Shown here piece after piece: positions 38,622-47,603 of a stretch of 64,000 nt of DNA. The notes under the pieces are model-generated. The model saw only the letters and a program-made list of their open reading frames with translations, was not told the DNA's origin and did no database searches. Both the position numbers and the translations under genes were made by a program. How positions within the stretch are numbered: the stretch's first letter is position 1; each line of letters begins with the position of its first letter. Origin of the DNA: Streptomyces sp. P3 (GTDB lineage: Bacteria; Actinomycetota; Actinomycetes; Streptomycetales; Streptomycetaceae); NCBI GenBank assembly GCA_016893485.2, contig JAFEKX020000001.1, positions 8,201,501 to 8,265,500 on the forward strand, read 5' to 3'.

Positions 38622-40814
38622 ATGTCTCAACTCCGTGCACCGGCCGCACGCGCAGACCGCCGTGAGGGCGGCCGGCACGGGCGACCGGCCGCCCGCCCCG
38701 TGCCCGCACTGCCCGATACGCACATACGCCCCCAACTCCTGCGCCTCGCCGTGCTGCCGCCCGTCGCGGTCGCGCTGAGCGCCATCGCGGCCGTGCTGTT
38801 CACCGTCCGCTCCACCGGAGCGCGGACCAGCCTCACCCTCTGGGGCGTCCTCGCGGGCGCCACGTCGGTGACGTTCGCCGGCATCCTGATCGCCGCCGTG
38901 GCCGCGGGCCGCGCCGCGAGTTCCGTCAGCGACCGCATCGGCGCCCTGCGCCGCAGCAGCGCGCGCGGCGAGGCCGACCTGCGCGACCTGGTCGAGGCGC
39001 TCCGCCGAGGCGAGGGCCCGCCGCAGCGCACGCCCGCGCGGGGCCCCGGGCGACGCCGACGACTTCGACCTCCTCGCCGCCGACCTGGCACACGCCCACG
39101 ACGGCGCCGTCACCGCCGTCGTCGCGGCCGCCCAGCTCTCCAGCCAGGCGGGCAGCGAACAGAAGGTCGAGGTCTTCGTCAACCTCGCCCGCCGCCTGCA
39201 GTCCCTGGTGCACCGGGAGATCTCCATCCTCGACGAGCTGGAGAACGAGATCGAGGACCCCGACCTCCTCAAGGGCCTCTTCCACGTCGACCACCTCGCC
39301 ACCCGCATCCGCCGCCACGCGGAGAACCTCGCCGTCCTCGGCGGCGCCGTCTCCCGCAGGCAGTGGAGCAAGCCGGTCTCCATGACCGAGGTGCTGCGCT
39401 CCGCCATCGCCGAGGTCGAGCAGTACTCCCGCGTCAAACTCGTGCCGCCGATCGACGGCACCCTGCGCGGCCACGCCGTCGCCGACGTGATCCACCTGCT
39501 GGCCGAACTCGTCGAGAACGCCACGGTGTTCTCCGCCCCGCACACCCAGGTGCTGCTCCGCGTCAACCTCGTCACCTCGGGCCTCGCCGTCGAGGTCGAG
39601 GACCGCGGTCTCGGCATGCCCGCCGGTGAACAGAGCCGTATGAACGCCCTGTTGACCGACCCCGACCAGGTCAACGTCGCCAGCCTCCTCGCCGACGGCC
39701 GCATCGGCCTGTTCGTCGTCTCCCAACTCGCCCGCCGCCACGGCATCCACGTCCGCCTGCAGACCAACATCTACGGCGGGACGCAGGCCGTACTCGTCGT
39801 CCCGCAGGCGCTGTTGGGTACGGCGCAGGGCGCCCCGGGGCCGTAGGACAGCCGCAGGACACCTTGGGCGGGGGCAGCAGCTCGTGCCGCCGCAGCAGAT
39901 TTCGCAGGGTGGGGCGCACGGGGGGACCGACGGTGGTGGTCAGCACGCCGTCGGGCAGGGCGCACCGGGGCGGCACCAGCGTGAGGCCGGGGCGTCGGGG
40001 CGGCATCAGCGGCGGGACTCCGTACCGGCCGCCGCACCCGCGCCGAACGGCGGCGGACCGGTGCCGCTGCCCGTGCGCGGCGCCCACGCGGAGCGCGCGA
40101 ACCCCTTGGAGGCCGTGCCCGGGATCCGTGCCGACGACCGGCGGACCGTGGCGGAGAACGTGACCGCGGCGCCCGTCCCGCGCGGCGGAGCGGTACGCGG
40201 CACGATGGGCAAGCCGCCCCAACTGCCGCGCCGCCGCGCCCAGGAGCACATCGCACCCCAGCTCCGCGACGGCCCGACGCCCCGCCAGGACACCGAGAAC
40301 CCGGCCGGCCACGACCCGGATCTGATGGCCGCGTTCCAGCGCGGGATCGGCCTCGCGGAGGCGCAGCAGCACATGGAGGCCGCGGAGGCGTTGGACGGGG
40401 TGGTGCCGTCGGACGGTGGCGAGGCGGCGGCATCGCACCTGGCTTCGGACCACATGGCGTCGGACCCACGTCGTCGGCCCACATGGAGTTCCCGCACACC
40501 GACGGGGCCGACACGACCGGCGGTGTCCACACCGGCGGTGTCTACCTGAACGCGCTCCACGCGGAGCCCTCCGCCCTGGACGCGAACACCCCCGTGCAGC
40601 CGCCGCACATGTCGGCCACCCACATGGGCTCCGGCTATCTGGACACCGCCCTCCACCGCTACACGGCCCACACGGCGACACCGGACACCGAGACGGACCG
40701 CTTCACCCTCGCCCCCACATGGACGCGGCCCCCATGTCCGAAGCGCACAGCCATGTGCCCGGACATGACCACGACCTCACCGCCCGGCACGACGGGAGCG
40801 CATCAGCCGGATGA
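38622..40814 (+). CDS. cvnA: Conservon sensor histidine-kinase-like protein (CvnA) with His/Met-rich tail, frameshifted
   Basis: About 730 residues. Two N-terminal membrane helices (LLRLAVLPPVAVALSAIAAV; VLAGATSVTFAGILIAAVAA), a dimerisation-like region (FVNLARRLQSLVHREISILD) and an HATPase domain (LLAELVENATVFSAP N-box; EVEDRGLGMP; GLFVVSQLARRHGI). A long low-complexity tail is Gly/Gln-rich, then His/Met-rich (PPHMSATHMGS, HSHVPGHDHD). Conservon A proteins pass a signal to the B, C and D partners downstream. Frames shift near 39045, 39840, 40470 and 40725. The stop overlaps an ATG, ATGA. Confidence 0.82.
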
Positions 40815-40896
40815 CCACGCAGGCCCCCACCCCCACGCCCAGCGTCACCCCACCCGCGCTCCCGCAGACCTTCGGACCCCAAGGAGTCGATCCACC

Positions 40897-41336
40897 ATGG
40901 CGAGCGATGCGCCGACCGGCCAGCCGACCGGCCATGTATCCGACCTCGACTGGCTGATGAGCGGCCTCGTGCAGCGCGTGCCGCACACCACCAGCGCGGT
41001 CCTGCTCTCCTGCGACGGGCTCGTGAAGTCGGTTCACGGGCTCGACCCCGACAGCGCCGACCACATGGCGGCCCTGGCCTCCGGGCTGTACTCCCTCGGC
41101 CGGAGTGCGGGCGTCCGCTTCGGTGACGGCGGAGACGTCCGGCAGGTCGTCGTCGAACTCGACTCGACGCTCCTCTTCGTCACCACCGCGGGCTCCGGCA
41201 CCTGTCTCGCCGTGCTGGCCGGGCGTGAGGCCGACGCGGCCGTCCTCGGCTACGAGATGGCGATGCTGGTCAAGAGCGTCCGCCCCTATCTCGTGACCGC
41301 GCCCCGGCAGCATGCCGTCGATTCCCCCTGCGATGA
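40897..41336 (+). CDS. cvnB: Conservon roadblock/LC7 domain protein (CvnB), frameshifted end
   Basis: About 146 residues. Roadblock fold (DLDWLMSGLVQRVPHTTSAV, LLSCDGLVKSVHGLD, MAALASGLYSLGRSAG, AAVLGYEMAMLVKSVRPYL). It is a small GTPase regulator or scaffold for CvnD. ATG 40897 has AAGGAG upstream; a further start at 40811 would add an N-terminal extension after frame correction. A C missing from the run at about 41325 removes the stop. Corrected, the end is VDSPLR with TGA at 41334-41336. Confidence 0.85.
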
Positions 41337-41346
41337 GGCCTTGAGC

Positions 41347-41717
41347 GTGGCGACGGCCGGCGACGGGCCTTGGTTGGACGACGCGGCCGGACGTCTTGTG
41401 CGCCCCTTCACGGTCAGCAACGGCCGCACCCGGCCCTCCGTCGCGCTCGACCTCCTGTCGCAGGTGATGGCCACCGGAGCCACCCCCTCGGCTACCTCGG
41501 ACCCGAGCACGCGCAAGCTCTCGACCTGTGCCGCGCGCCCGTCTCGGTCGCCGAGGTCGCCGCCCACCTCAAGCTGCCGGCCGCGGTCACCAAGGTGCTG
41601 CTGTCGGACCTCGTCGACTGCGGGGCGCTGACCACCAAGCCACCCGAGTTCCACCACAACCCCACTGACCGGTCTCTTCTGGAGGCAGTGCTCGATGGAC
41701 TACGACGACAGCTCTGA
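41347..41717 (+). CDS. cvnC: Conservon DUF742 protein (CvnC), frameshifted
   Basis: About 124 residues. DUF742 features: WLDDAAGRLVRPFTVSNGRT, LDLLSQVMATG, then ALDLCRAPVSVAEVAAHLKL and VTKVLLSDLVDCGALTTKPP, a winged-helix-like C-terminus. The start is GTG 41347 with GAGG about 8 nt upstream (TTG 41341 is possible). The frame changes near 41485 (ATGATP then LGYLGPEHAQ). It overlaps cvnD by 23 nt. Confidence 0.85.
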
Positions 41718-42311
41718 CTACGAGAGCGGCCACGATCCCTTCCCCACCGCGCTGAAGATCCTGGTGGCGGGCGGCTTCGGCGTCGGCAAGACGACCTTCG
41801 TCGGCGCCGTGAGCGAGATCGCGCCGCTCAGCACGGAGGAGCTGCTCACCACGGTCAGTGCCGCGACCGACGATCTCAAGGCATCGAGAACAAGGTCGAG
41901 ACGACCGTGGCGATGGACTTCGGCCGGATCACCCTCGACCCGGAACACGTGCTCTATCTGTTCGGTACGCCTGGACAGGAGCGGTTCTGGTTCATGTGGG
42001 ACGAGCTGTCCGAGGGCGCCCTCGGCGCGGTCATCCTCGCCGACACCCGCCGACTGGAGGAGTGCTTCGCGGCCGTCGACTTCTTCGAACAGCGCGGCCT
42101 CGGCTTCATCGTCGCGGTCAACGAGTTCGACGGCTCCTACCGCTACGACCCCGAGGAGGTGCGCGCCGCCATCGATCTCGACCCCGGCATCCCGGTCGTG
42201 CGCTGCGACGCGCGGATCTCCAGTTCCGGCGTCCAGACCCTGCTGACCCTCGTACGCCATCTCATCGCCCACGCCCCGGCCCATGCGCCCAGCCATGGTG
42301 CCCACATGTGA
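41695..42311 (+). CDS. cvnD: Conservon small GTP-binding protein (CvnD), frameshifted
   Basis: About 205 residues. P-loop GGFGVGKTTFVGAVS, switch region TVAMDFGRITLDPEHVLYLF, GTPGQERFWFMWDEL, and a base-recognition region VAVNEFDG. The family is Ras-like GTPases unique to actinobacterial conservons. One base is missing near 41881. The C-terminus is an Ala/Pro/His-rich tail (HAPAHAPSHGAHM) echoing the CvnA tail. Probably membrane-associated through the CvnA complex. Confidence 0.88.
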
Positions 42312-42371
42312 GCCCCGCACACCGCTACGGAGGTCCTCCATGCCGTACGTCCCCATGGACGGAGTTCGCCC

Positions 42372-42947
42372 ATGAGCTACGACCCGCCGCGTCCGGCCGG
42401 TCGTCTGCTGCTCACGCCCGAGGACAAGGAGGCTCCTCAACGGAGGCGCAGGCTCAGAGGGTTGGGCCTCGGGGCGCACCCGGACCCGGCGCTCGACGCC
42501 TTCGCGGACCATCTCGCAGACCTGACCGGGGCACCGTACGCCATGGTCAACTTCATCGACGAGAACCGGCAGTTCTTCGCCGGTCTGCACACTCCGGGCG
42601 GTGTCGGACTGCCCCGGCCCGTCACGGGAGGGGAGCATGCCAAGCCCGAGGTGGGGCGGCAGTTGGCGCGTGACTATGGGTTCTGCCCCCATGTGGTGGT
42701 CAGACGTAAGGCATTGGTGCTGGAGGACGTCTGCGACTATCCGCGGTTCGCGGGCAATCCGGTCGTCGACGAGTTCGGCATCCGCTCCTATCTGGGGGCA
42801 CCGCTCATCGACTCCACGGGGATGGTGCTGGGCACCGTGTGTGTCGTCGACACGGAACCGCGGCCGTGGGGGAAGCCGGGCCTGGAGACGATCAAGTCGA
42901 CGGCGGCCGAGCTGGTGGCCCGGCTCGAACTGCTCGGCGGGAGATAG
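42372..42947 (+). CDS. GAF domain-containing protein
   Basis: 191 residues, intact. A single GAF domain (about residues 30-185): MVNFIDENRQFFAGLHTPGG, ARDYGFCPHVVVRRKALVLE and SYLGAPLIDSTGMVLGTVCV, with a conserved Cys at FCPH. Stand-alone GAF proteins like this often sit beside conservons and may be the small-molecule or redox input. It follows cvnD by 60 nt on the same strand, where other conservons carry a cytochrome P450. Confidence 0.85.
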   Translation: MSYDPPRPAGRLLLTPEDKEAPQRRRRLRGLGLGAHPDPALDAFADHLADLTGAPYAMVNFIDENRQFFAGLHTPGGVGLPRPVTGGEHAKPEVGRQLARDYGFCPHVVVRRKALVLEDVCDYPRFAGNPVVDEFGIRSYLGAPLIDSTGMVLGTVCVVDTEPRPWGKPGLETIKSTAAELVARLELLGGR

Positions 42948-42958
42948 GCGACCGGTCG
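42943..42958. promoter_or_regulatory. Operator copy 1: GATAGGCGACCGGTCG
   Basis: A 16-nt sequence 12 nt upstream of the tetR ATG, with core palindrome CGACCGGTCG. It is identical to 46278-46293 in front of the SDR gene. Probably the binding site of the adjacent TetR regulator. Confidence 0.65.
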
Positions 42959-42970
42959 TACAGTTGCCGT

Positions 42971-43579
42971 ATGGGCAGGACCAGTGATGCCGGAGAGAAG
43001 ATCCTCGCCGCCGGGCGGTCGCTCTTCGAGGCGCGTGGGTACTCGGCGCTCGGGGTGGCCGAGATCTGCAAGGCGGCCGGGGTGCCGAAGGGCAGCTTCT
43101 ACTACTTCTACGCGTCGAAGGAGGCCCTCGCGCTGGCCGTCGTCGACGAGCACTGGGCGGACCAGCGACGGGAGTGGACGCGCATCCTCGCCGGAGGCGG
43201 TGACGGTGCCCAACCGCTCGACCGGCTACGGCAGTTGTTCGAGGAGACGGAGGCCGGGCAGCACGCCGCGCAGCAGGGCCGCGGGACCGTGCCGGGCTGC
43301 CTGTTCGGCAATCTCAGTCTGGAGATGAGCAACCAGACCGAGGCCGTCCGCGCGCGGTTGCAGGAGATCTTCGACGCCCAGGTCGAGATGGTCGCCGCGG
43401 TCGTCGACGAGGCGCGTGAGCGCGGGCAGGTCACCGTCAACGACTCCCGGGAGGCGGCGCGTTCGGTCGTCGCGCAGTTGGAGGGCCAGGTGCTGTTCGC
43501 GAAGCTGTACAACAACACCGGCCGCCTGAGCCCCCTTTGGGGCAACTGCCTGGCCCTGCTCGGGGCCCGCACGGCCTGA
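42971..43579 (+). CDS. TetR/AcrR family regulator
   Basis: 202 residues, intact. HTH ARGYSALGVAEICKAAGVPK then GSFYYFYASKEALALAVVDE; the C-terminal TetR_C-like domain has GCLFGNLSLEMSNQTE. The family includes AcuR-type repressors of small-molecule detoxification genes. It is convergent and end-to-end with the MFS gene. The 16-nt operator upstream recurs in front of the SDR at 46355, so this regulator probably controls both itself and the SDR-NTF2 pair. Confidence 0.88.
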   Translation: MGRTSDAGEKILAAGRSLFEARGYSALGVAEICKAAGVPKGSFYYFYASKEALALAVVDEHWADQRREWTRILAGGGDGAQPLDRLRQLFEETEAGQHAAQQGRGTVPGCLFGNLSLEMSNQTEAVRARLQEIFDAQVEMVAAVVDEARERGQVTVNDSREAARSVVAQLEGQVLFAKLYNNTGRLSPLWGNCLALLGARTA

Positions 43580-44801
43580 TCAGCGACCGGCGGACCGTAC
43601 TTCCCGGGCGGGCGGGGACTCTCGTACCGCCACCGCCTGAGGACGTGGGAAGCCGAGCCGCAGGACGGCGGCCGCGACGGCCGCGGCGAGGACCACGGCG
43701 GCGGCCAGGAGCAGGGCCGGGCGGTAGCCGTGGTGCAGGAGGGGGCCACGGCGAGGGGGCCGAGGATCTGGCCGACGGAGTAGCCGGCGGTCAACAGGGC
43801 CACGGAGCGCGGGGTGGAGCTCCACCCCGGCCGCCAGCGCGAGCGTGCTCACCCCGATGAAGGTCGCCCCGAACAGCACCGCCGAGACCAGGGCCGCCGT
43901 CACCCCGCCGACCAGCGCGGGCAGGGCGATCCCGACCGCCTGGATCACCAGCGCCCCGCACAGCAGCCCCGGCCGCGACCAACGGCGCCCGAGCCGCGCC
44001 CACATCGCGGACGACGGTACGGCGGCCAGCCCTACGAGCACCCACGCGCCGCTGCCGATCCAGCCCGGGAACCCTGTCCGATGGCGGCGACCAGGAAGGT
44101 CCCGGCGACGATGTAACCGACGCCCTCCAGGGTGTAGCCGGCGAACAGCGCGCCGAACCAGGGGTCAACCACCTTCTCGGGGCGTCAGTTGACGGTGCGG
44201 GCGGGGCCTCGGGCCGTAGGTTCCACGCGGCGGTCGCGAGTGCCGCGGCGAGGGCGGCCGAGGACCACCACGCGGTCCGCCAGTCCGCGACGGAGCGCAG
44301 GGTGAGGACCAGCAGACCGGAGAGCGCGATGCCGGCGCCCACACCGCCGAAGCCCCAACCGGGCATGTGCGCAGGGTGGTTGCGCAGCCGGCCGAGGAGT
44401 GAGCCGACCGCGACCACGAAGATCAGCGCGCTCGCCGCCCCCGCCACCAGACGGAGGGCGATCCATACCGTGGTGCTGTGGGTGGCGGGCATCGCGGCCA
44501 GCGTGCCGATCAGCAGGACGAACGAGCCGCGCAGGACCGTGCGGGAGCGGACCAGGGCGGGGAGGAGGGTGCCCGCCAGGGCGCCGAGGAGGTAACCGAC
44601 GTAGTTGGCGGTGGCCAGGTGGGCACCGGCGGCCGTGGAGAGCCCCGCCTGTGTGTGCATCAGCGGGAGGATCGGGGTGTAGACGAAGCGGCCGACGCCC
44701 ATGCCCGCCGCGAGAGCCGCGGCGACCCGCGTGACGTGGGTCCAGGGGGAGCGCAGGGGGCCTTCCGCCCGGGGCGCGGGGACCGGGGCGTTACGGCTCA
44801 T
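43580..44801 (-). CDS. MFS transporter (YbfB/YjiJ-like), frameshifted
   Basis: About 405 residues, 12 membrane helices after frame joining. GMGVGRFVYTPILPLMHTQA in the first helix is typical of the YbfB/YjiJ group. The second half includes GSGAWVLVGLAAVPSSAMWA and ALAAGVELHPA. Frames change near 44165, 44065 and 43800. A likely exporter of a small hydrophobic compound. Start ATG 44801. It lies 30 nt after the muconolactone-isomerase-like gene on the same strand and is probably co-transcribed with it. Confidence 0.83.
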
Positions 44802-44831
44802 CGTGATGAAATCCCTTACGGGTAGGGCGAG

Positions 44832-45128
44832 TTACTCCGTGTAGCCGGGGTCGTTCGGGTGCGGTTCCAGCGGGGTGACGGCGAAGGTCATCCACGCGTG
44901 CAGGGGCAGCGTGCCGAGCACCTTCTCGTGGAGTTCCTCCTCGTCGGCGGCGCGCCAGACGCCGACGCTGCGCCGCTCGCCGACCGGACGCCACAGCCGG
45001 GCCAGGTGGCCGGTCGCGGCCAGTTCGCGGGCGCGGTCGGCCTCGGCCGCGCGGCGCCGGTCGACCTCTTCCTGAGGGGTGCCCTCGGGGATCGTGGTGG
45101 TGATCTCGACCAGGAACTCTCGCAGCAT
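44832..45128 (-). CDS. Muconolactone delta-isomerase family protein
   Basis: 98 residues, intact. Ferredoxin-like small domain with MLREFLVEITTTIPEGTPQE, the RARELAATGHLARLWRPVGE segment and LPLHAWMTFAVTPLEPHPND, as in CatC-like proteins. CatC isomerises muconolactone in the beta-ketoadipate pathway, but no catechol genes are nearby. The role may be a related isomerisation or an accessory one. Divergent from the LysR gene, which probably regulates it and the MFS gene. Confidence 0.8.
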   Translation of the reverse strand: MLREFLVEITTTIPEGTPQEEVDRRRAAEADRARELAATGHLARLWRPVGERRSVGVWRAADEEELHEKVLGTLPLHAWMTFAVTPLEPHPNDPGYTE

Positions 45129-45180
45129 GATCTCGCTCCGTTCGGGCCCGCGGGTCAGGGCCGGGTCTCTGTGTCTTCAT

Positions 45181-45209
45181 CGTGGCCCGTGACCGGCCCG
45201 CGCGCCACG
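45181..45209. promoter_or_regulatory. Inverted repeat in the divergent lysR promoter region
   Basis: CGTGGC (45181-45186) and GCCACG (45204-45209) in the 128-nt spacer between the isomerase-like gene and the LysR gene. A candidate LysR-type site, but the arms are short. Confidence 0.3.
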
Positions 45210-45256
45210 ACAGGCTCGCTCCCTGCTGAGAGGCTCGGCCTCCCAGCCCGCGTAGC

Positions 45257-46177
45257 ATGACGGACGTGGAGCTGCGCCAACTGAGGTACTTCGTCGCCGT
45301 CGCCGAGGAGCTGAACTTCGGCCGGGCCGCCGACCGCCTCCTGATCGCCGGTCCCTCCCTCTCCCAGCAGATCAAGGCCCTCGAACGCGACCTGGGCGTA
45401 CGGCTCTTCGACCGCGACCGCCGCTCGGTCGCCCTCACCCCGGCCGGCGCCGCCCTGCTCCCGCACACCCGGGCCCTGCTGGAGCGGGCCGACGACCTCC
45501 GGCGCCGCGCCGGACGGCTCGCGGGCTCGGAGGCGGTCCGGCTCGGCTACGTCAACTGGCTTCCCGCGGACCTGAGTTCGCGTACCGCAGGGGTGGCGCA
45601 GGTGCACGTCGACGCATGGGTCGCGCCCTCGCACACAGGCCGCCCGGGTCGCGGACGGGAGCCTGGACCTCGCCGTGTGCTGGGTACGGGACGCGGACCT
45701 GAAACGGCACGGACTGCGCGCCCGGCTGCTCGGCGCCGACCGGCTGTACGCGGTGTCCACGGGCACCGACACCGGGGACGTGCGGGCCCAGGGGACACCA
45801 CCGTCCTCCTCGACGACGACACCCATTCCTGGTCGTCCTGGAACGACTACGCCGAGCAGTTCGCCCACGACACCGGGGCACAGGCCGTGCCGATCTCCGA
45901 CGGCGGGATCACCGGTCCCGCGTTCTTCGACCACGTCCGCCGCAGCCGCCGCCCGGTCGTCAACTCGCCCAAGGGACAGACCACTTCACTCCCGTCCGAC
46001 CTGGTGCGCTGCGAGATCGCCGGGCCGTCCGTCCACTGGACATGGTCGCTGGTGTGGCGCGAGAGCGAGACGCGTACGGCCGTGCTCGCCGCCGTGGACG
46101 CGCTCTGCGACGGCGTCGGCGACCTGGGGCTGCGCGCCCCCGATACCTGGCTGCCCGAGGGCGACCCGCACCGCTGA
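45257..46177 (+). CDS. LysR family transcriptional regulator, frameshifted
   Basis: About 305 residues. N-terminal winged HTH: ELRQLRYFVAVAEELNFGRA, GPSLSQQIKALERDLGVRLF and ALTPAGAALLPHTRALLERA. The substrate domain has LDLAVCWVRDADLKRHG and VPISDGGITGPAFF. Frames shift near 45630 and 45790. The start is ATG 45257 or GTG 45266. Divergent from the isomerase/MFS pair and upstream of the SDR, so it probably controls one or both. Confidence 0.87.
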   Translation: MTDVELRQLRYFVAVAEELNFGRAADRLLIAGPSLSQQIKALERDLGVRLFDRDRRSVALTPAGAALLPHTRALLERADDLRRRAGRLAGSEAVRLGYVNWLPADLSSRTAGVAQVHVDAWVAPSHTGRPGRGREPGPRRVLGTGRGPETARTARPAARRRPAVRGVHGHRHRGRAGPGDTTVLLDDDTHSWSSWNDYAEQFAHDTGAQAVPISDGGITGPAFFDHVRRSRRPVVNSPKGQTTSLPSDLVRCEIAGPSVHWTWSLVWRESETRTAVLAAVDALCDGVGDLGLRAPDTWLPEGDPHR

Positions 46178-46260
46178 CGTGGGCTGGGAGGCAGAACCTT
46201 CCAGGAGTGAGGATTCCGGTCCTGGGAAAACCCCGTCCGACCTTTGCCTTTCTCGCCCGG

Positions 46261-46295
46261 GGTCGCCTAGCTTCTGCGATAGGCGACCGGTCGGC
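46261..46295. promoter_or_regulatory. Composite operator before the SDR gene, including copy 2 of GATAGGCGACCGGTCG
   Basis: GGTCGCCTA (46261-46269) and TAGGCGACC (46280-46288) form a perfect 9-bp inverted repeat with a 10-nt spacer. The right arm is also part of the near-palindrome TAGGCGACCGGTCGGCTA (46280-46297). Bases 46278-46293 equal 42943-42958 before tetR. This suggests two overlapping TetR sites 60 nt before the SDR start. Confidence 0.65.
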
Positions 46296-46354
46296 TAGTA
46301 AATGGATCGATCGAGAGCGCCTCCTCCACTGCCGCTACTTCCGAGAAGGTCCTC

Positions 46355-47067
46355 ATGAGCTCTCAGACCCAGAAGGTCGCGATCGTCACCGGTGCCTCGC
46401 AGGGCATCGGAGCCGGCGTCGTCGCCGCGTACCGCAAGCTCGGGTACGCGGTCGTCGCCACCTCGCGCACCATCGCCCCCGCCGACGACGCGGACGTCCT
46501 GACCGTCCAGGGCGACATCGCCGACCCGGCCACCGCCGAGCGGGTCGTCGCCGCCGCGATCGAGCGGTTCGGCCGGGTGGACACGCTGGTCAACAACGCG
46601 GGCGTGTTCGTCGCCAAGCCGTTCACCGACTACACCGCCGACGACTACGCGACCGTGGTCGGCATCAACCTCACCGGGTTCTTCCGGATCACTCAGCTCG
46701 CCATCGGGCACATGCTCACCCAGGGCGGCGGCCACATCGTCAACGTCACCACCAGCCTCGTCGACAACGCCGACGCCCGCGTCCCCTCCGCCCTCGCCTC
46801 ACTGACCAAGGGCGGACTGCAGTCCGGCACCAAGTCCCTCGCCATCGAGTACGCCGGCCGAGGCATCCGCGTCAACGCCGTGTCGCCCGGCACCATCAAG
46901 ACCCCATGCACCCGGAGGAGTCCCGCGCGGACCTCGCCCACCTGCATCCGGTCGGCCGTATGGGCGAGATCGACGACATCGTCGACGCCGTGGTGTTCCT
47001 GGAGAACGCCCCCTTCGTCACCGGCGAGATCCTGCATGTCGACGGCGGCATGAGCGCCGGTCACTGA
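46355..47067 (+). CDS. SDR family oxidoreductase lacking the catalytic Tyr, frameshifted near the C-terminus
   Basis: About 237 residues. NAD-binding IVTGASQGIGAGVVAAYRKL, VDTLVNNAGVFVAKPF, HIVNVTTSL with the catalytic-Ser position, and C-terminal VTGEILHVDGGMSAGH. Where the family has YxxxK the sequence is PSALASLTKGGL, so Lys is kept but Tyr is Ala. One base is missing near 46904 (GTIKTP then MHPEESRADL). ATG 46355. It is followed after 15 nt by an NTF2-like gene. Confidence 0.87.
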
Positions 47068-47082
47068 GAAAGGTCGACGGAG

Positions 47083-47450
47083 ATGAACAGCACGAACGAC
47101 GACGAAGCCGTCCTGCGCCGTGTCCTGGACCCCTGGAAGGCGGCCGTGGACGCCCACGAACCCGAGGAGGTGGCCCGGCTCTTCACCGAGGACGCGATCT
47201 TCCAGGGACTGCACCCCTACAGCGTCGGCCGGAAGGGCGTCGCCGAGTACTACGACTCCCAACCCCGGGAATGGAGGCCGAGTTCGAGATCGTAGAGACC
47301 CGGCGATACGCCGACGACCTCGTACTCGGCTATCTGGACACGGAGTTCACGTTCACCGACCGGCCGCCGGTCGACGTGAAGCTCGCCGTGTTGGTGAAGC
47401 GGGTGGCGGACGGCTGGTCCATCGCCCACTACCAGGTGTCGCGGCTCTGA
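47083..47450 (+). CDS. NTF2-like (SnoaL/SgcJ type) small protein, frameshifted
   Basis: About 122 residues. Cone-shaped alpha+beta fold: LRRVLDPWKAAVDAHEPEEV, ARLFTEDAIFQGLHPYSVGR, then after a shift near 47268 AEFEIVETRRYADDLVLGYL and VKRVADGWSIAHYQVSRL. Proteins of this type isomerise or bind small hydrophobic substrates or merely help a partner enzyme. Probably co-transcribed with the SDR. Substrate unknown. Confidence 0.8.
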
Positions 47451-47603
47451 CCGCTGTGAAGGAAAGCTGCGGCACGGCTTAAGAAAACCTCGATGGACCC
47501 GGGCGCTCCGGTGGGGCAGATTGCTAGCGGAATCCACCCCACCCCCGGAACGGGCTCGTTCGGCGTGCCCGCGCCCGGGACCTCACCCTCAGGAGCCGTT
47601 GCG

